Shown here: positions 1 through 9,209 of the stretch, in pieces
How positions within the stretch are numbered: position 1 is the stretch's first letter
Layout: each line of letters opens with the position of its first letter
Source of the DNA: an uncultured Clostridia bacterium
GTDB taxonomy: Bacteria; Bacillota; Clostridia; Lachnospirales; Anaerotignaceae
Assembly (NCBI GenBank): GCA_902477755.1
Contig: CABSIK010000001.1
Coordinates: 124,001 to 188,000 of the forward strand
Length of the DNA: 64,000 bases
Direction: 5' to 3'
Notes under the pieces: generated by a model
Database searches by the model: none
What the model saw: the letters and a program-made list of their open reading frames with translations, nothing else
What the model was told of the DNA's origin: nothing
Position numbers and translations under genes: made by a program

Positions 1-1
1 G

Positions 2-817
2 GCAATTATTATGGTGGATTATAAAGGAAAACCGCTCAGTCAGCATAGTTGTTGTTGTGATTTTTGTCGAAAAATACGTCAGGATAATATATTAGGGCAA
101 TATTGCGAAAAATGTGACTCTCGTGGTGGTGCAGAGGCTGTGCGCGAAAATCGTCCATACATTTATGAATGTTGTTTTGGCTTGATTGATGTTGCAATTC
201 CAATTGTATTTCACGATACTTATTTAGGTGCGGTTATGATTGGGCAGGTGAAATCAGAAGACAGTCAGATTGAAAAAATATGTACTTTGCCAGACAATAA
301 AGCTATTGCAGAACGCTTGCAAAAATACCAAGCAGAATTCCAAGCAGTACCTAAAATGGATTATGCACAAATACACATGATTTCTTATATGCTTTATGAT
401 ATTTGCAATTATATTATTGTACAAGAAAATGAAAAGCAGTATCCGAGCGAAGACAGTCCAAACGAAAAAGCAATGATACATCAAGAAAATAAAATCATTG
501 CCAAAGCAAAAGATTATATTGCAAAGGAATTGGAGCATGTTACTTTGCAGGACACGGCCCAATATTGTAATGTCAGTACCAGCTATTTGAGTCGATTGTT
601 TGTCAAAGAAACAGGAGAGAAATTTTCCATTTATGTGACATGTAGAAAAATGGAACAGGCAAAAGAATGGTTAGAAACAACAGATATGTCAATAAGCAAC
701 ATAGGATATGCACTAGGATTCAATGAAACTGGATATTTTATCAAGACATTTAAGAAAGATACGGGTATGACACCGGGAATGTATCGAAAATGTCGTGCCA
801 ATATGTGTAAAAAATAA
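2..817 (+). CDS. PocR-domain AraC-family transcriptional regulator (5' partial)
   Basis: Two-domain regulator that probably senses a metabolite and activates the adjacent glycerol genes. The N-terminal half (to about residue 130) is a PocR ligand-binding domain with its cysteine cluster (CCCDFC, YCEKC) and the motif DVAIPIVF. The C-terminal ~100 residues form an AraC double helix-turn-helix (VSTSYLSRLFVKETG, then IGYALGFNETGYFIKTFKKDTG). The frame is open back to the window edge, and PocR domains usually begin some 20 residues before this point, so the true start lies upstream and the ATG at 11 is probably internal. It is followed by glycerol dehydrogenase and dihydroxyacetone kinase, which suggests glycerol or dihydroxyacetone control; PocR itself is known from propanediol regulation. 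The regulatory target is inferred. Confidence 0.85.
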   Translation, partial: AIIMVDYKGKPLSQHSCCCDFCRKIRQDNILGQYCEKCDSRGGAEAVRENRPYIYECCFGLIDVAIPIVFHDTYLGAVMIGQVKSEDSQIEKICTLPDNKAIAERLQKYQAEFQAVPKMDYAQIHMISYMLYDICNYIIVQENEKQYPSEDSPNEKAMIHQENKIIAKAKDYIAKELEHVTLQDTAQYCNVSTSYLSRLFVKETGEKFSIYVTCRKMEQAKEWLETTDMSISNIGYALGFNETGYFIKTFKKDTGMTPGMYRKCRANMCKK

Positions 818-970
818 CTGATTTGTCAAAAAAGTATTATTTTTTCATCAAATGTCAAAATATTACTATTTAAATTTATAAAAAGAGTGTATTGAATCAC
901 ACTGTATTTGGATGAATTTTATATTATAATGCTTTCAACGAAAAAATTCATAAAAACGGAGGGGAATTTC

Positions 971-2104
971 ATGAGAAAAGCATTTATTTGTCCAACAAAA
1001 TATGTACAGGGTGAGGATGAGATTTTAAATTTGGGATATTTTGTGCAAACATATGGCACTTCTGCGCTGTTGATTGCACATTCTGATGATGTAAATCGTG
1101 TAAAAAATAAATTAGATGAAACTGCAAAGAAATTCAACATTCAGTTTGTGGAAAGTGGTTTCCATGGCGAATGCTCTCGTCAGGAAGTGGCACGTCTGCA
1201 ACAACTGGCAAAAGAAACCAATTGCAGTTGTACCATCGGTTTGGGCGGCGGCAAAGCCATTGATACTGCAAAATGTGTAGCGGAAGGCGAAGCACTGATT
1301 ATTGTGCCTACAATCGCAGCCACAGACGCCCCCACCAGTCATTCCGCTGTATTGTATACACCAGAAGGTGCTTTTGACGATTACGCATATTTTAAGCAAA
1401 GTCCTAGCGTAATCTTGATTGACACAACTGTCATTGCAAATGCACCAGTACGTTTCTTGGTTTCTGGCATGGGGGATGCATTATCTACCTATTTTGAAGC
1501 AAGAGCAAACGTACAATCTTTTACAAAAGTCAATGCAGGTCTGCCTTGCGGATACAGAGAAGGCTTCTGTGGAGAAGCAAAAGGCACAAAAGCGGCTTTT
1601 GCATTAGCTACTTTATGTTATGAATCTTTGCTGGAAGATGGATTAAAGGCAAAAATGGCATGCGAAAATCATGTTGTAACACCTGCATTGGAAAATATTA
1701 TTGAAACAAATATTCTGCTTTCTGGTCTTGGTTTTGAAAGCGGCGGTCTGGCAGCGGCACATGCCATTCATGATGGTTTGACTATTCTGGAAGGCACACA
1801 CAAATATTTCCATGGCGAAAAAGTGGCATTTGGTACCATCGCACAGCTTGCGCTGGAAAACGCACCTATGGAAGAGATGCTGGAAGTTCTGAACTTCTGT
1901 CAATCCGTTGGTCTACCTGTTTGCTTAGAAGATATTGGTGTAGACAGCATTACAGAGGAAGAACTCATGGAAGTTGCGAAAAAAGCATGCATTCCTGAAG
2001 AATCCGTATATGCAATGCCTTTCCCTGTTACAGTAGAAAGTGTTGCAGCAGCAATTAAAGCAGCTGATATCATTGGGAAAAACTTTAAAAAAGGTTTGCT
2101 GTAA
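971..2104 (+). CDS. gldA: Glycerol dehydrogenase
   Basis: NAD-dependent oxidation of glycerol to dihydroxyacetone in the cytoplasm; 377 residues, normal for iron/zinc-dependent family III alcohol dehydrogenases. Visible motifs are the NAD-binding GLGGGKAIDTAK near residue 90, the GMGDAL metal-binding Asp near 169, AAAHAIHDG near 264 and HGEKVAFG near 281; these supply the usual Asp/His/His zinc ligands. The ATG at 971 is chosen over the in-frame start at 908 because GGAGGGG sits 6-8 bases before it and the family begins at this point. Next downstream, 24 bases away, is the kinase for its product, so the two form the oxidative glycerol branch. A short Cys-containing insert (LPCGYREGFC) between the metal ligands is typical of some clostridial members. 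Confidence 0.93.
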   Translation: MRKAFICPTKYVQGEDEILNLGYFVQTYGTSALLIAHSDDVNRVKNKLDETAKKFNIQFVESGFHGECSRQEVARLQQLAKETNCSCTIGLGGGKAIDTAKCVAEGEALIIVPTIAATDAPTSHSAVLYTPEGAFDDYAYFKQSPSVILIDTTVIANAPVRFLVSGMGDALSTYFEARANVQSFTKVNAGLPCGYREGFCGEAKGTKAAFALATLCYESLLEDGLKAKMACENHVVTPALENIIETNILLSGLGFESGGLAAAHAIHDGLTILEGTHKYFHGEKVAFGTIAQLALENAPMEEMLEVLNFCQSVGLPVCLEDIGVDSITEEELMEVAKKACIPEESVYAMPFPVTVESVAAAIKAADIIGKNFKKGLL

Positions 2105-2128
2105 GAGAAGGTAAGGGGGAGTTTTCCA

Positions 2129-3883
2129 ATGAAAAAAATCATTAACCGTCCAGAGACTGTTGTCATTGAAATGTGCAATGGGATTGCAATGGCACATCCA
2201 GAACTGGAATTTATTCAAAAATACAAAATCATCAAGAAAAAAGAAATTGACACACAGAAAGTCAGCCTGATCAGTGGCGGCGGCAGCGGACATGAACCTG
2301 CACATGCAGGCTTTGTTGGAAAGGGTATGCTGGATGCTGCTGTGTGTGGAGATGTTTTCGCTTCTCCTTCACAGATCCAAGTATATCAAGCAATTAAAGA
2401 AACAGCTAGCCAGAAAGGTACCTTGTTGATTATCAAAAACTACAGCGGCGATATGATGAATTTTAAGAATGCTGCATATCTTGCTTCTGAAGATGGTATT
2501 ACCGTTGATTATGTAAAAGTTGATGATGATATTGCGGTACAAGATAGCTTATACACAGTAGGTCGTCGTGGCGTAGCTGGTACAGTTTTGGTACATAAAG
2601 TTGCTGGTGCGGCTGCACAGCAGGGATGCACATTAGAAGAAGTAAAAAAGGCAGCTGAAACTGCAATTGCAAATGTTAAAAGTATTGGGTTTGCTTTCAG
2701 TTCTTGCACTGTACCCGCGAAAGGCACACCAACATTTGATATCGGCGAAAACGAAATGGAATATGGTGTTGGCATTCATGGGGAACCGGGCATTCAAAGA
2801 GAAGCAATTGTAAGTGCAGACGAGCTTGCAGAAAGAATGATTTCTGCACTGACAGAAGAATTAAAGGCAAATGAAAATGATGAGGTAACATTGCTTGTCA
2901 ATGGATTTGGCAGCACACCTTTACAGGAATTATATCTGCTGAATAATGCGGTGGCAAAAGTACTGTCAGACCGGAATATTAAAATTTATCGTACTTTTGT
3001 TGGCAATTATATGACAAGTATTGATATGTTAGGTGCATCTGTAACACTGATGAAAATGAACGATGAATTGAAGCAGTGGATTGATGCCGAAAGTGATGCA
3101 CCAGCAATGAAAGTCAATGGGCCTGTGGAAAGCATTCCTTATGTGAATATGAAAGCACAAAGCGAAGAAGGAAAAGAAGTTGACTACGGTATGGCAACAG
3201 ATGAGGCTTGTGCAGTCATCCAAGAAAATGAAATTGCATTAGACAATATGATTTATATTGTAGACAAAATGAGTGAATGCATTATCAAAAATGAAGTACC
3301 GTTTTGCGAATTAGATGCACATGCAGGCGATGGCGATTTTGGTATGAGTGTTGCAAAAGGCTTCAAACAACTCAAAAGAGAATGGACAGATATTATGGCG
3401 CATGAAACAAGTACAATTGGGGAGTTCTTGGGTGCGTGTTCTATGGTAATTATGGAATATTGCGGTGGTGCATCTGGCCCCATTTGGGGATCTGCTTTCC
3501 GTGCTGCCGGTAAGAAAACAGACGGAAAAACAAAACTGACTGTATCAGAGTTTGCTGATATGATGCAGGCAGCGGTAAAAGGTATACAGGCAACAGGGGA
3601 ACGCTCTTTTGGCAGAGGTGCAGTGGTTGGAGACAAAACGCTGATTGATGCTCTGGTACCTTGTGCAGATGCATGGACGCAATGTGCAAAAGACAATATG
3701 ACTGTAAAAGAAACTTTCTATAAAGCTGCAGAAGCAGCTGTTGCTGGCGCAAAAGCAACAGAAGATATTGTAGCAAGAATGGGCCGTGCTGGTACAGTCG
3801 GTGATAGAAGTTTAGGATACCCCGACGCTGGAGCTTATGCATTAGGGGTGATCTTTACAGAAATTGCAAAAGCATTACAGTAA
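2129..3883 (+). CDS. dhaK: Fused ATP-dependent dihydroxyacetone kinase (DhaK-DhaL)
   Basis: Phosphorylates dihydroxyacetone from the preceding dehydrogenase to glycolytic DHAP. The 584 residues contain a DhaK domain (1-~330) with the substrate loop GGGSGHEPAH near residue 50 and GIHGEPG near 215, whose His covalently binds dihydroxyacetone, followed by a DhaL nucleotide-binding domain (~365-584) with DAHAGDGDFG and GGASGPIWG. Fusion of both domains in one chain marks the ATP-dependent Citrobacter-type enzyme rather than the PTS-dependent three-subunit form, and no DhaM gene is seen. AAGGGGGAG precedes the ATG. A 12-bp perfect hairpin terminator follows. Confidence 0.93.
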   Translation: MKKIINRPETVVIEMCNGIAMAHPELEFIQKYKIIKKKEIDTQKVSLISGGGSGHEPAHAGFVGKGMLDAAVCGDVFASPSQIQVYQAIKETASQKGTLLIIKNYSGDMMNFKNAAYLASEDGITVDYVKVDDDIAVQDSLYTVGRRGVAGTVLVHKVAGAAAQQGCTLEEVKKAAETAIANVKSIGFAFSSCTVPAKGTPTFDIGENEMEYGVGIHGEPGIQREAIVSADELAERMISALTEELKANENDEVTLLVNGFGSTPLQELYLLNNAVAKVLSDRNIKIYRTFVGNYMTSIDMLGASVTLMKMNDELKQWIDAESDAPAMKVNGPVESIPYVNMKAQSEEGKEVDYGMATDEACAVIQENEIALDNMIYIVDKMSECIIKNEVPFCELDAHAGDGDFGMSVAKGFKQLKREWTDIMAHETSTIGEFLGACSMVIMEYCGGASGPIWGSAFRAAGKKTDGKTKLTVSEFADMMQAAVKGIQATGERSFGRGAVVGDKTLIDALVPCADAWTQCAKDNMTVKETFYKAAEAAVAGAKATEDIVARMGRAGTVGDRSLGYPDAGAYALGVIFTEIAKALQ

Positions 3884-3915
3884 TGCTGTCATTTTAAAAA
3901 AACACATCTGACTCG

Positions 3916-3952
3916 TCTCCTATGATGCTTTAAACATCATAGGAGATTTTTT
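3916..3952 (+). terminator. Rho-independent terminator after dihydroxyacetone kinase
   Basis: A perfect 12-bp stem (3916-3927 with 3935-3946), a 7-base loop, then a run of T. It closes the gldA-dhaK unit, although the aquaporin gene begins only ~30 bases later, so read-through or a separate promoter must serve that gene. Confidence 0.85.
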
Positions 3953-3982
3953 ATATCAGCAATGAGTAAGGAGGCGTGTAGC

Positions 3983-4693
3983 ATGTTACCGTATATTGCG
4001 GAATTTCTGGGAACAGCAATTTTGATTATATTAGGTGATGGGGTAGTGGCAAATGTGACATTGGAAAAATCAGCCATGAAAAATGCTGGTACGACACAGA
4101 TTTGTATTGCATGGGGATTGGCTGTTTTGATTCCTGCCTTCATATTTGGTACAGCTTCTGGAGCATCGTTTAATCCGGCATTGACGCTTGCCCTTGCAGT
4201 TGACGGCAGTTTTTCCTGGTCTATGGTGCCTGGGTATATTGTTGCACAGATGTCAGGGGCGTTTGTCGGGGCTGTTTGCGTTTATATTTTATACAAAGAC
4301 CAATTTGATGCAACAGAAAATCCAAAAGTAAAATTATGTGTTTTTTCCACCAGTCCAGCAGTACCACATTGGGGAAGAAATCTATTCAGCGAAGCAATGG
4401 GAACTTTTTTACTTGTGTTTGCCATAAAAGGCAGCGGAAATGTACCCAATATTGCTGGTGGAGTAGATAAATTGCTGGTTTTCGGTATCATTGTATCCAT
4501 GGGGATGTCGTTGGGCGGTTTGACAGGCTATGCCATCAATCCTGCGCGTGATATTGGACCACGTATTGCACATACAATACTTCCTATTGCTAACAAAGGA
4601 AGTTCCAACTGGAGATATGCTGTCGTGCCAGCATTTGGTCCAGTCATAGGGGCATTGTGCGCTGTATGGTTATATGGTATCATTCCATGGTAA
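3983..4693 (+). CDS. glpF: Glycerol uptake facilitator (MIP/aquaglyceroporin family)
   Basis: Membrane channel for facilitated entry of glycerol, fitting its position after glycerol dehydrogenase and the kinase. 236 residues with about six hydrophobic segments and both half-helix signatures: SFNPALTLALA near residue 63 and GYAINPARDIGPR near 182, where the Asp after NPAR is the residue typical of glycerol-conducting channels rather than water-only aquaporins. The ATG at 3983 is preferred to 3962 because the AAGGAGG element lies inside that upstream stretch, 8 bases before 3983, and MIP proteins begin close to this hydrophobic start. Confidence 0.9.
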   Translation: MLPYIAEFLGTAILIILGDGVVANVTLEKSAMKNAGTTQICIAWGLAVLIPAFIFGTASGASFNPALTLALAVDGSFSWSMVPGYIVAQMSGAFVGAVCVYILYKDQFDATENPKVKLCVFSTSPAVPHWGRNLFSEAMGTFLLVFAIKGSGNVPNIAGGVDKLLVFGIIVSMGMSLGGLTGYAINPARDIGPRIAHTILPIANKGSSNWRYAVVPAFGPVIGALCAVWLYGIIPW

Positions 4694-4767
4694 ACAAATC
4701 ATAATATATAGAAATAGGACATCACCTTAATGATAAAAATATTGAGGCGAAGTCTTGGTTTTATTAT

Positions 4768-4915
4768 ACTTTTCAGGAAATGAAAATGGAATGCGTGATC
4801 AAAACGAAAGATGAGTAAAATCAAGGCTCTCAGTGTTTTTGAAGTAACCAAAATGGGAATTTTATAGATGACATAGCGTTTTTAGAGTCAAAAATGCTTT
4901 TTGGGCAGTGAGATG
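4768..4915 (+). repeat. Degenerate intergenic repeat, copy 1
   Basis: About 150 bp that recur in diverged form at 9210-9383, both times just ahead of an IS200-type left end. Shared blocks include ATGGAATG, TGATCAAAA, AGTAAAATCAAG and ATAGCGTTTTTAGA. No open frame is preserved. It ends in a GGCAGTGAGAT hairpin terminator. Probably a relic of a mobile element or a 3'-flanking structured RNA; identity unknown. Confidence 0.6.
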
Positions 4916-4937
4916 AAAAAATCTCACTGCCTTTTTT
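4904..4937 (+). terminator. Hairpin terminator, 11-bp stem
   Basis: Stem 4904-4914 pairs perfectly with 4921-4931 around a six-base loop and is followed by TTTTTT. It lies ~210 bases after glpF and could end that transcript. Confidence 0.75.
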
Positions 4938-5250
4938 ATTGGATGCATTAGCTTAACAAAACCCTTAGTTCTGCTAGGGGTAAATAAAATACTTTAGTAA
5001 ATAAAATCTCCTAGTTATAATTTTAGAATGAAGGCTTGCGACTGTATTACTAAAACAAATTAGGAGTTTTTTGGCATGAAAAATGAAATAAAAAGTACAG
5101 CACATTCTAAGTATAGATGTCAGTTTCATATAGTACTTGTACCCCAATATAGAAGAAAAGTGATATACAAAGAATTAAGAGCAGATATAGGGCAGATTAT
5201 CAGTAATTTGTGCGATAAAAAGAAAGTTGAGATAATTTAAGCATAAGCAT
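4938..5250 (+). mobile_element. IS200/IS605-family relic, copy A (left end and truncated tnpA)
   Basis: The left end carries the small subterminal hairpin (CCCTTAG...CTAGGGG) and the long leader hairpin (CTCCTAG...TTAGGAG) typical of IS200 elements. A tnpA-like frame starts at 5076 with residues matching copy C (HSKYRCQFHIVLVPQYRRK) but stops at 5238 before the HUH catalytic motif, and the rest is missing. The IS3 relic abuts the break. Non-functional. Confidence 0.8.
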
Positions 5251-5289
5251 ATCCAGTGGACTAAAATCAATAAAAAAGACGCGATTTTT

Positions 5290-5850
5290 GAATATATTTT
5301 CTGTGAACGGCTAGATTCCTTGCAATTCCGATGTTGCCTCCATTTTGTCTGGTGTCAGATAGCCTAAAGAATATGTGGTTTTATAAGCACCGATGTGTTT
5401 ATCATAGTCAGCGTAAATGTGTAGAATCATTTGTATGATATTTTGATTTGGAGAAGCCAGAGGATATAAATGTTTGTAATAAGTGCTGCGGTTTACGTTG
5501 AGTACACGGCAGTGGGTTTTAATATTGTGTTTGAATTGAAGCTTATAAACTGCGCTTAATCATTGTTTGAGTGTGGTGTAAAGATGGCAATCACTTTTTT
5601 TAGGATGCGATTTTCTTCCTTAAGCTGAGCATTTCTTTTCTAGAATTCCTGAATCTGTTTAGCAGTCAGAATTTTACCATTAGATATTTTAACAGTGGAG
5701 TATTGCTTGATCCATCTGGAAAGAGCAGTTTGAGAAACATCATACTCTTTGATCAAAGAAATTTGTGTTTTGCCATTATGACAAGAGTTCGTTTGAAATC
5801 CTCATTATAATTATTTTTTCGCCATAAGGATACTTCCTTTTGGTGCCTAG
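5290..5850 (-). pseudogene. IS3-family transposase relic (OrfA and truncated OrfB)
   Basis: Reading the minus strand from about 5850 gives an OrfA-like helix-turn-helix protein with many lesions: SQTALSRWIKQYST, then KQIQEF-stop-KRNAQLKEENRILKK, a coiled-coil typical of Transposase_8. It continues into the start of OrfB (VLNVNRSTYYKHL, HIGAYK), after which the sequence jumps to the C-terminal IS3 motif GYLTPDKMEA. The catalytic DDE core is therefore deleted. Several stops and frameshifts confirm a dead element. Confidence 0.75.
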
Positions 5851-5961
5851 TATATGGTACATCTGTTTATAAATCGTGTCTACTTATTTAATGTAGATTC
5901 AAAATTAATATACAAAAGGAGCTTCCTGTATAGTTTAAAGTGTGGACGTTGAAAATTAAAA

Positions 5962-6028
5962 ATACCTCAGAGTACAATAAGACTACTGACTTGGCGAGTT
6001 GGTAAAATCTTATTGAACAGAGAGGTAT
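5962..6028 (+). ncRNA. Structured leader hairpin before IS110 transposase
   Basis: ATACCTC (5962-5968) pairs with GAGGTAT (6022-6028), and AATAAGA (5976-5982) pairs with TCTTATT (6008-6014). The two 7-bp stems enclose a symmetrical 7 x 7 internal loop. The 3' strand contains the GAGAGG ribosome site for the ATG at 6034, so the fold could mask translation or be part of a guide RNA. Confidence 0.45.
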
Positions 6029-6084
6029 CTATAATGAAGTTTAACACATAGAACACAAAAATTGAAGCTATTACAGAAACAACT

Positions 6085-7326
6085 TTGGTACTCGGGATCG
6101 ATGTCGGAAGTGAAACGCACTTTGCCAGAGCTTTTGATTATAGAGGTATCGAGTATTCGAAGAAACCTTTTAAATTTAGTAACACAGAAGCTGGATTCGT
6201 GACATTGAAAGCATGGATCCTGGACATCAAAGAAATGCATGGCAAGGATAAGGTGGTTCCGGGAATGGAACCTACAGGTCATTATTGGTTCAATCTCGGC
6301 AAGTTCCTTCAGGATAACGAAATGAAACCGGTACTTGTAAATCCTCACCATGTCAAAAAATCAAAAGAACTCGACGATAATCATCCGACGAAGAACGACC
6401 GTAAGGATCCGAAAGTCATCGCAGGACTGGTTCGAGAGGGGCGCTATATGATCCCATATCTGCCTGACGGTATTTATGCTGATCTTAGAACAGCATCGAA
6501 CATGAGATTTCAGTTACAGGGAGAACTTACAAGAATTCAGAACCGGATCAGTCGTTGGTTCAATATATATTTTCCCGAATACAAGACGGTATACGGAAAA
6601 CCGGATGCCAAAAGCGGAATGCTGATTCTTAAGAGGGCGCCACTTCCGAAAGACATCCTGACGTTAGGTGTCGATGGAGTGAATCAGATCTGGCGAGATG
6701 CAAAGATTCGTGCAGTTGGGAAAGCGAGGGCAAAGACCCTGGTAGAGGCTGCAGAGCACAGTGTTGGAAACAAAGAAGGAGAAGTATCTGCAAGGATGGA
6801 GATCCGAATGCTTTTGGAAGATTATGAATCCAGAAATACACGTCTGCAGGAGGTAATGGCTCTGATAGAAGAGTTGGTAAAACAGATTCCAATGGCTGAA
6901 AAGCTTTTGGAAATCAAGGGTGTGGGAATCAGGACAGTATCTGGATTCCTTGCAGAAGTTGGAGATATTAGTCGCTTCGATACCCCAAAAGAACTGCAGA
7001 AACTTGCAGGGTTGGCACTGGTAGAAAACAGTTCCGGTAAGCATAAGGGCGAGACAACAATAAGCAGACGAGGTCGTAAGAGACTTAGATATCTGCTCTT
7101 CGAGGTTGCGATGTCACTTGTAGCAAAGAATGCGGAATTTCGTGAACTGCACTACTACTACACGACCAGAAAGCAGAATCCCTTAAAGGAGATGCAGTCA
7201 CTGATGGCTGTAGCGGCAAAGTTACTGCGAGTGTTTTTTGCAATGCTGACGAAAGGTGTGGACTATGATCCAGAAAAGATGCTCAGCGATATCAAAAGAC
7301 CGGCAGTTTATTTGCAGGCAGCCTAA
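6085..7326 (+). CDS. IS110-family DEDD transposase/recombinase
   Basis: RuvC-like DEDD recombinase that moves its element with an RNA guide in characterised relatives. The N-terminal DEDD domain shows GIDVGSETH, MEPTGHYW and NDRKDPKVIAGL; a coiled middle follows; and the C-terminal Transposase_20 domain shows IKGVGIRTVSGFLAEVGD and the Ser-containing NSSGKHKG. The natural ATG at 6034, with an AGAGAGG site, is followed by an in-frame TAG as sixth codon (6049-6051), where relatives have Gln. Translation must therefore restart at TTG 6085 (413 residues, lacking ~17) or be lost. The catalytic regions are intact, so activity is possible but doubtful. Confidence 0.85.
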   Translation: MVLGIDVGSETHFARAFDYRGIEYSKKPFKFSNTEAGFVTLKAWILDIKEMHGKDKVVPGMEPTGHYWFNLGKFLQDNEMKPVLVNPHHVKKSKELDDNHPTKNDRKDPKVIAGLVREGRYMIPYLPDGIYADLRTASNMRFQLQGELTRIQNRISRWFNIYFPEYKTVYGKPDAKSGMLILKRAPLPKDILTLGVDGVNQIWRDAKIRAVGKARAKTLVEAAEHSVGNKEGEVSARMEIRMLLEDYESRNTRLQEVMALIEELVKQIPMAEKLLEIKGVGIRTVSGFLAEVGDISRFDTPKELQKLAGLALVENSSGKHKGETTISRRGRKRLRYLLFEVAMSLVAKNAEFRELHYYYTTRKQNPLKEMQSLMAVAAKLLRVFFAMLTKGVDYDPEKMLSDIKRPAVYLQAA

Positions 7327-7339
7327 ACGTAACAAGTAA

Positions 7340-7740
7340 CCATACAGGAGATTGCCATCTGGGCAGTCACTGAACAAAGCAGAATGTAACAGATAACGTC
7401 CACTGATCACAGTGCTGATACAGGAAGCGAGTCAGTAATCAACGATACAAAGAATGAGCCAGTAGTCGGCAGGAATGATCACCATAGGGCAAGACCCTGC
7501 AAAGGAGCATAGCTGACACCCTGGTTATGGACAGTCAGGACGAAGGAAGTTAGGATCTCTGGAGACAGAGCTGATCCTGGTGGATATAGGAGGTTAGCTG
7601 CCATAGAGGAATGGGTATATACAAGGCCAGTAAAGCGAAAATCAAAGACGTTTTATTTCGTGTACCCTTCATCCGCTATTTCAGTACCTGATACATGGAA
7701 ATGTTCATAACTCCGGCTTATTCTCTGAGATATATAGGGC
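7340..7740 (+). ncRNA. Candidate bridge-RNA region of the IS110/IS1111 element
   Basis: About 400 bases after the transposase contain no convincing open frame yet have higher GC and many short inverted matches, unlike the AT-rich surroundings. IS1111-type elements carry their guide (bridge) RNA at this 3' side, while IS110-type carry it 5'. The assignment rests on position and composition only; no fold was computed. Confidence 0.4.
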
Positions 7741-7793
7741 TAAAAAGCCCGTGTTTTCAACAAAAAATACTTGATTATATGAGGAGGTAATTT

Positions 7794-8923
7794 ATGATAC
7801 ACAAAAATATTTCACGATTTCTCATTGTTTCTTTGAACGTGTGTATGCTTCTCAGCACAACCGCCTGTAACAACCACAACAAGGCAGACTCCTCAAATCA
7901 GGAGATAGTGATAACGGAAGAAAAGGTTATCAATATTCAAGAACTGGTTGATTCTGTCAACCAAAGTAAGCTTGCGGACTATGTAGCAAAACTTTCCGGC
8001 GAAACAGAAATCTCCGTTGGAGATCAAACAACAACTCTTACCAATCGAATTACAGGCTCAGAATCCTATGACTTTGCAGCACAGTATGTATATGACTTTA
8101 TGGAAAATCTGGGACTGGAAGTAGAATATCAAAGTGGTATTAAAGAAGAAAGTATTATGGAGGAAATGACAATAACTTATCCCTATAAAAATGTGATTGC
8201 CGAGAAAAAGGGAACAACCCATCCAGAGGAAGTGATTGTTCTTTGTGCGCATCTGGATTCTACAGTAATGGGTCTGTACGTGTCGATGCGGCTATTTCTG
8301 AAATGAATGGTGATGAAAGTGATATGGGTGGAGAAATCGAATCTACTATAGAATACGCTCCTGGTGCGGATGACAATGCGACAGGATGTGCAGCTGTTTT
8401 GCATATTGCTGAGCTGCTGAGCCAGTATGATTTTGAGCGTACCATTCGTTTTTGCTTCTTTGATGCAGAAGAAGAAGGATTTATTGGCAGCACTGCTTAT
8501 GTGGAATCTCTAGGTGATGCTGCAAATAACATCAAGGCTGTGATCAATTTGGATATGCTGGGTTGGGATTCGGATGGAGAGCCGAATTTTTCTATTGTTA
8601 CCCAGTTTGATCAGGCAGAAACTTACGAAGTCCAGCAGGAAATCAGACAGGTGTTTGAAAAGGCAATTCAGAATTATGGTTTGAACGAAGATGTTGCTAT
8701 GAAAAATGTAACAGCTACGATTGAACTTTTAAGTGATCAGGCTTCCTTTTGGAATGTTGGAATTCCCGCTGTTTTAATCATTGAAAATACAGAAGATCTG
8801 AATCCGAATGCCAATATGAAGGAGGACGTTTTTAAGAATCTGAATCTAGAGTATTATACCGATGTTGTGAAAGTGGTTACTGGTGCGGTTGCGGATTTGG
8901 CTGAGTACACCCTTCAACAATAA
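7794..8923 (+). pseudogene. M28-family aminopeptidase lipoprotein, frameshifted
   Basis: A secreted zinc aminopeptidase broken by a single-base shift near 8260-8290. Frame one (7794-8306) has a lipoprotein signal ending LLSTTAC, a propeptide-like region and the M28 motif CAHLDS. The protein continues in the next frame (usable from ~8255 to 8923) with APGADDNATG, FFDAEEEGF and INLDMLGWD, the remaining M28 metal and catalytic residues. The last zinc His, normally in a YHTPEDT-like motif, is replaced in NANMKEDV, so the enzyme may already have been degenerate. GAGGAGG precedes the ATG. It directly follows the IS element and has no obvious partner genes. A sequencing error cannot be excluded. Confidence 0.8.
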
Positions 8924-9068
8924 GACGCTGCAAAACAAAATGTGGATTCTTCCTAAAGTAACTACTGAAGAAGTGGATGAAGTAAAAGGTACAGGCTATT
9001 TTTCCCAATAAACGAAAGGGAATAAAAGTCTTGCCTTACGAGGTATCCTCAAAAAAAGTTAGATTTTT

Positions 9069-9104
9069 AATGTGTAACAGATTTTGTCTGTTACACATTT
9101 TTAT
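9069..9104 (+). terminator. Rho-independent terminator after M28 relic
   Basis: A 13-bp perfect stem (9069-9081 with 9087-9099), a five-base loop, then a T-rich tail. The flanking sequence at 9044-9056 resembles the tip of the IS3 relic at 12728. Confidence 0.8.
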
Positions 9105-9209
9105 GTAACCGTGAGATTGCGCCTGTATGCTACAGGACTTTAGAGAAACAAGAAGCAACATTTTTTTAAAATACCCCTATGTCAAGGAACAACCAGCTTC
9201 ATCAGGCAT

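Larger units (their letters stand above)
5940..7770 (+). mobile_element. IS110-family (IS1111-like) insertion sequence
   Basis: Single-transposase element with a short left non-coding end (~90 bp) and a long right non-coding end (~430 bp). A short inverted pair (GTTGAAAA at 5948-5955 and TTTTCAAC at 7754-7761) lies near the likely tips, in keeping with the subterminal repeats of the IS1111 subgroup. The base composition of the whole block is richer in GC than the flanks, which suggests recent arrival. Ends are approximate. Confidence 0.7.
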
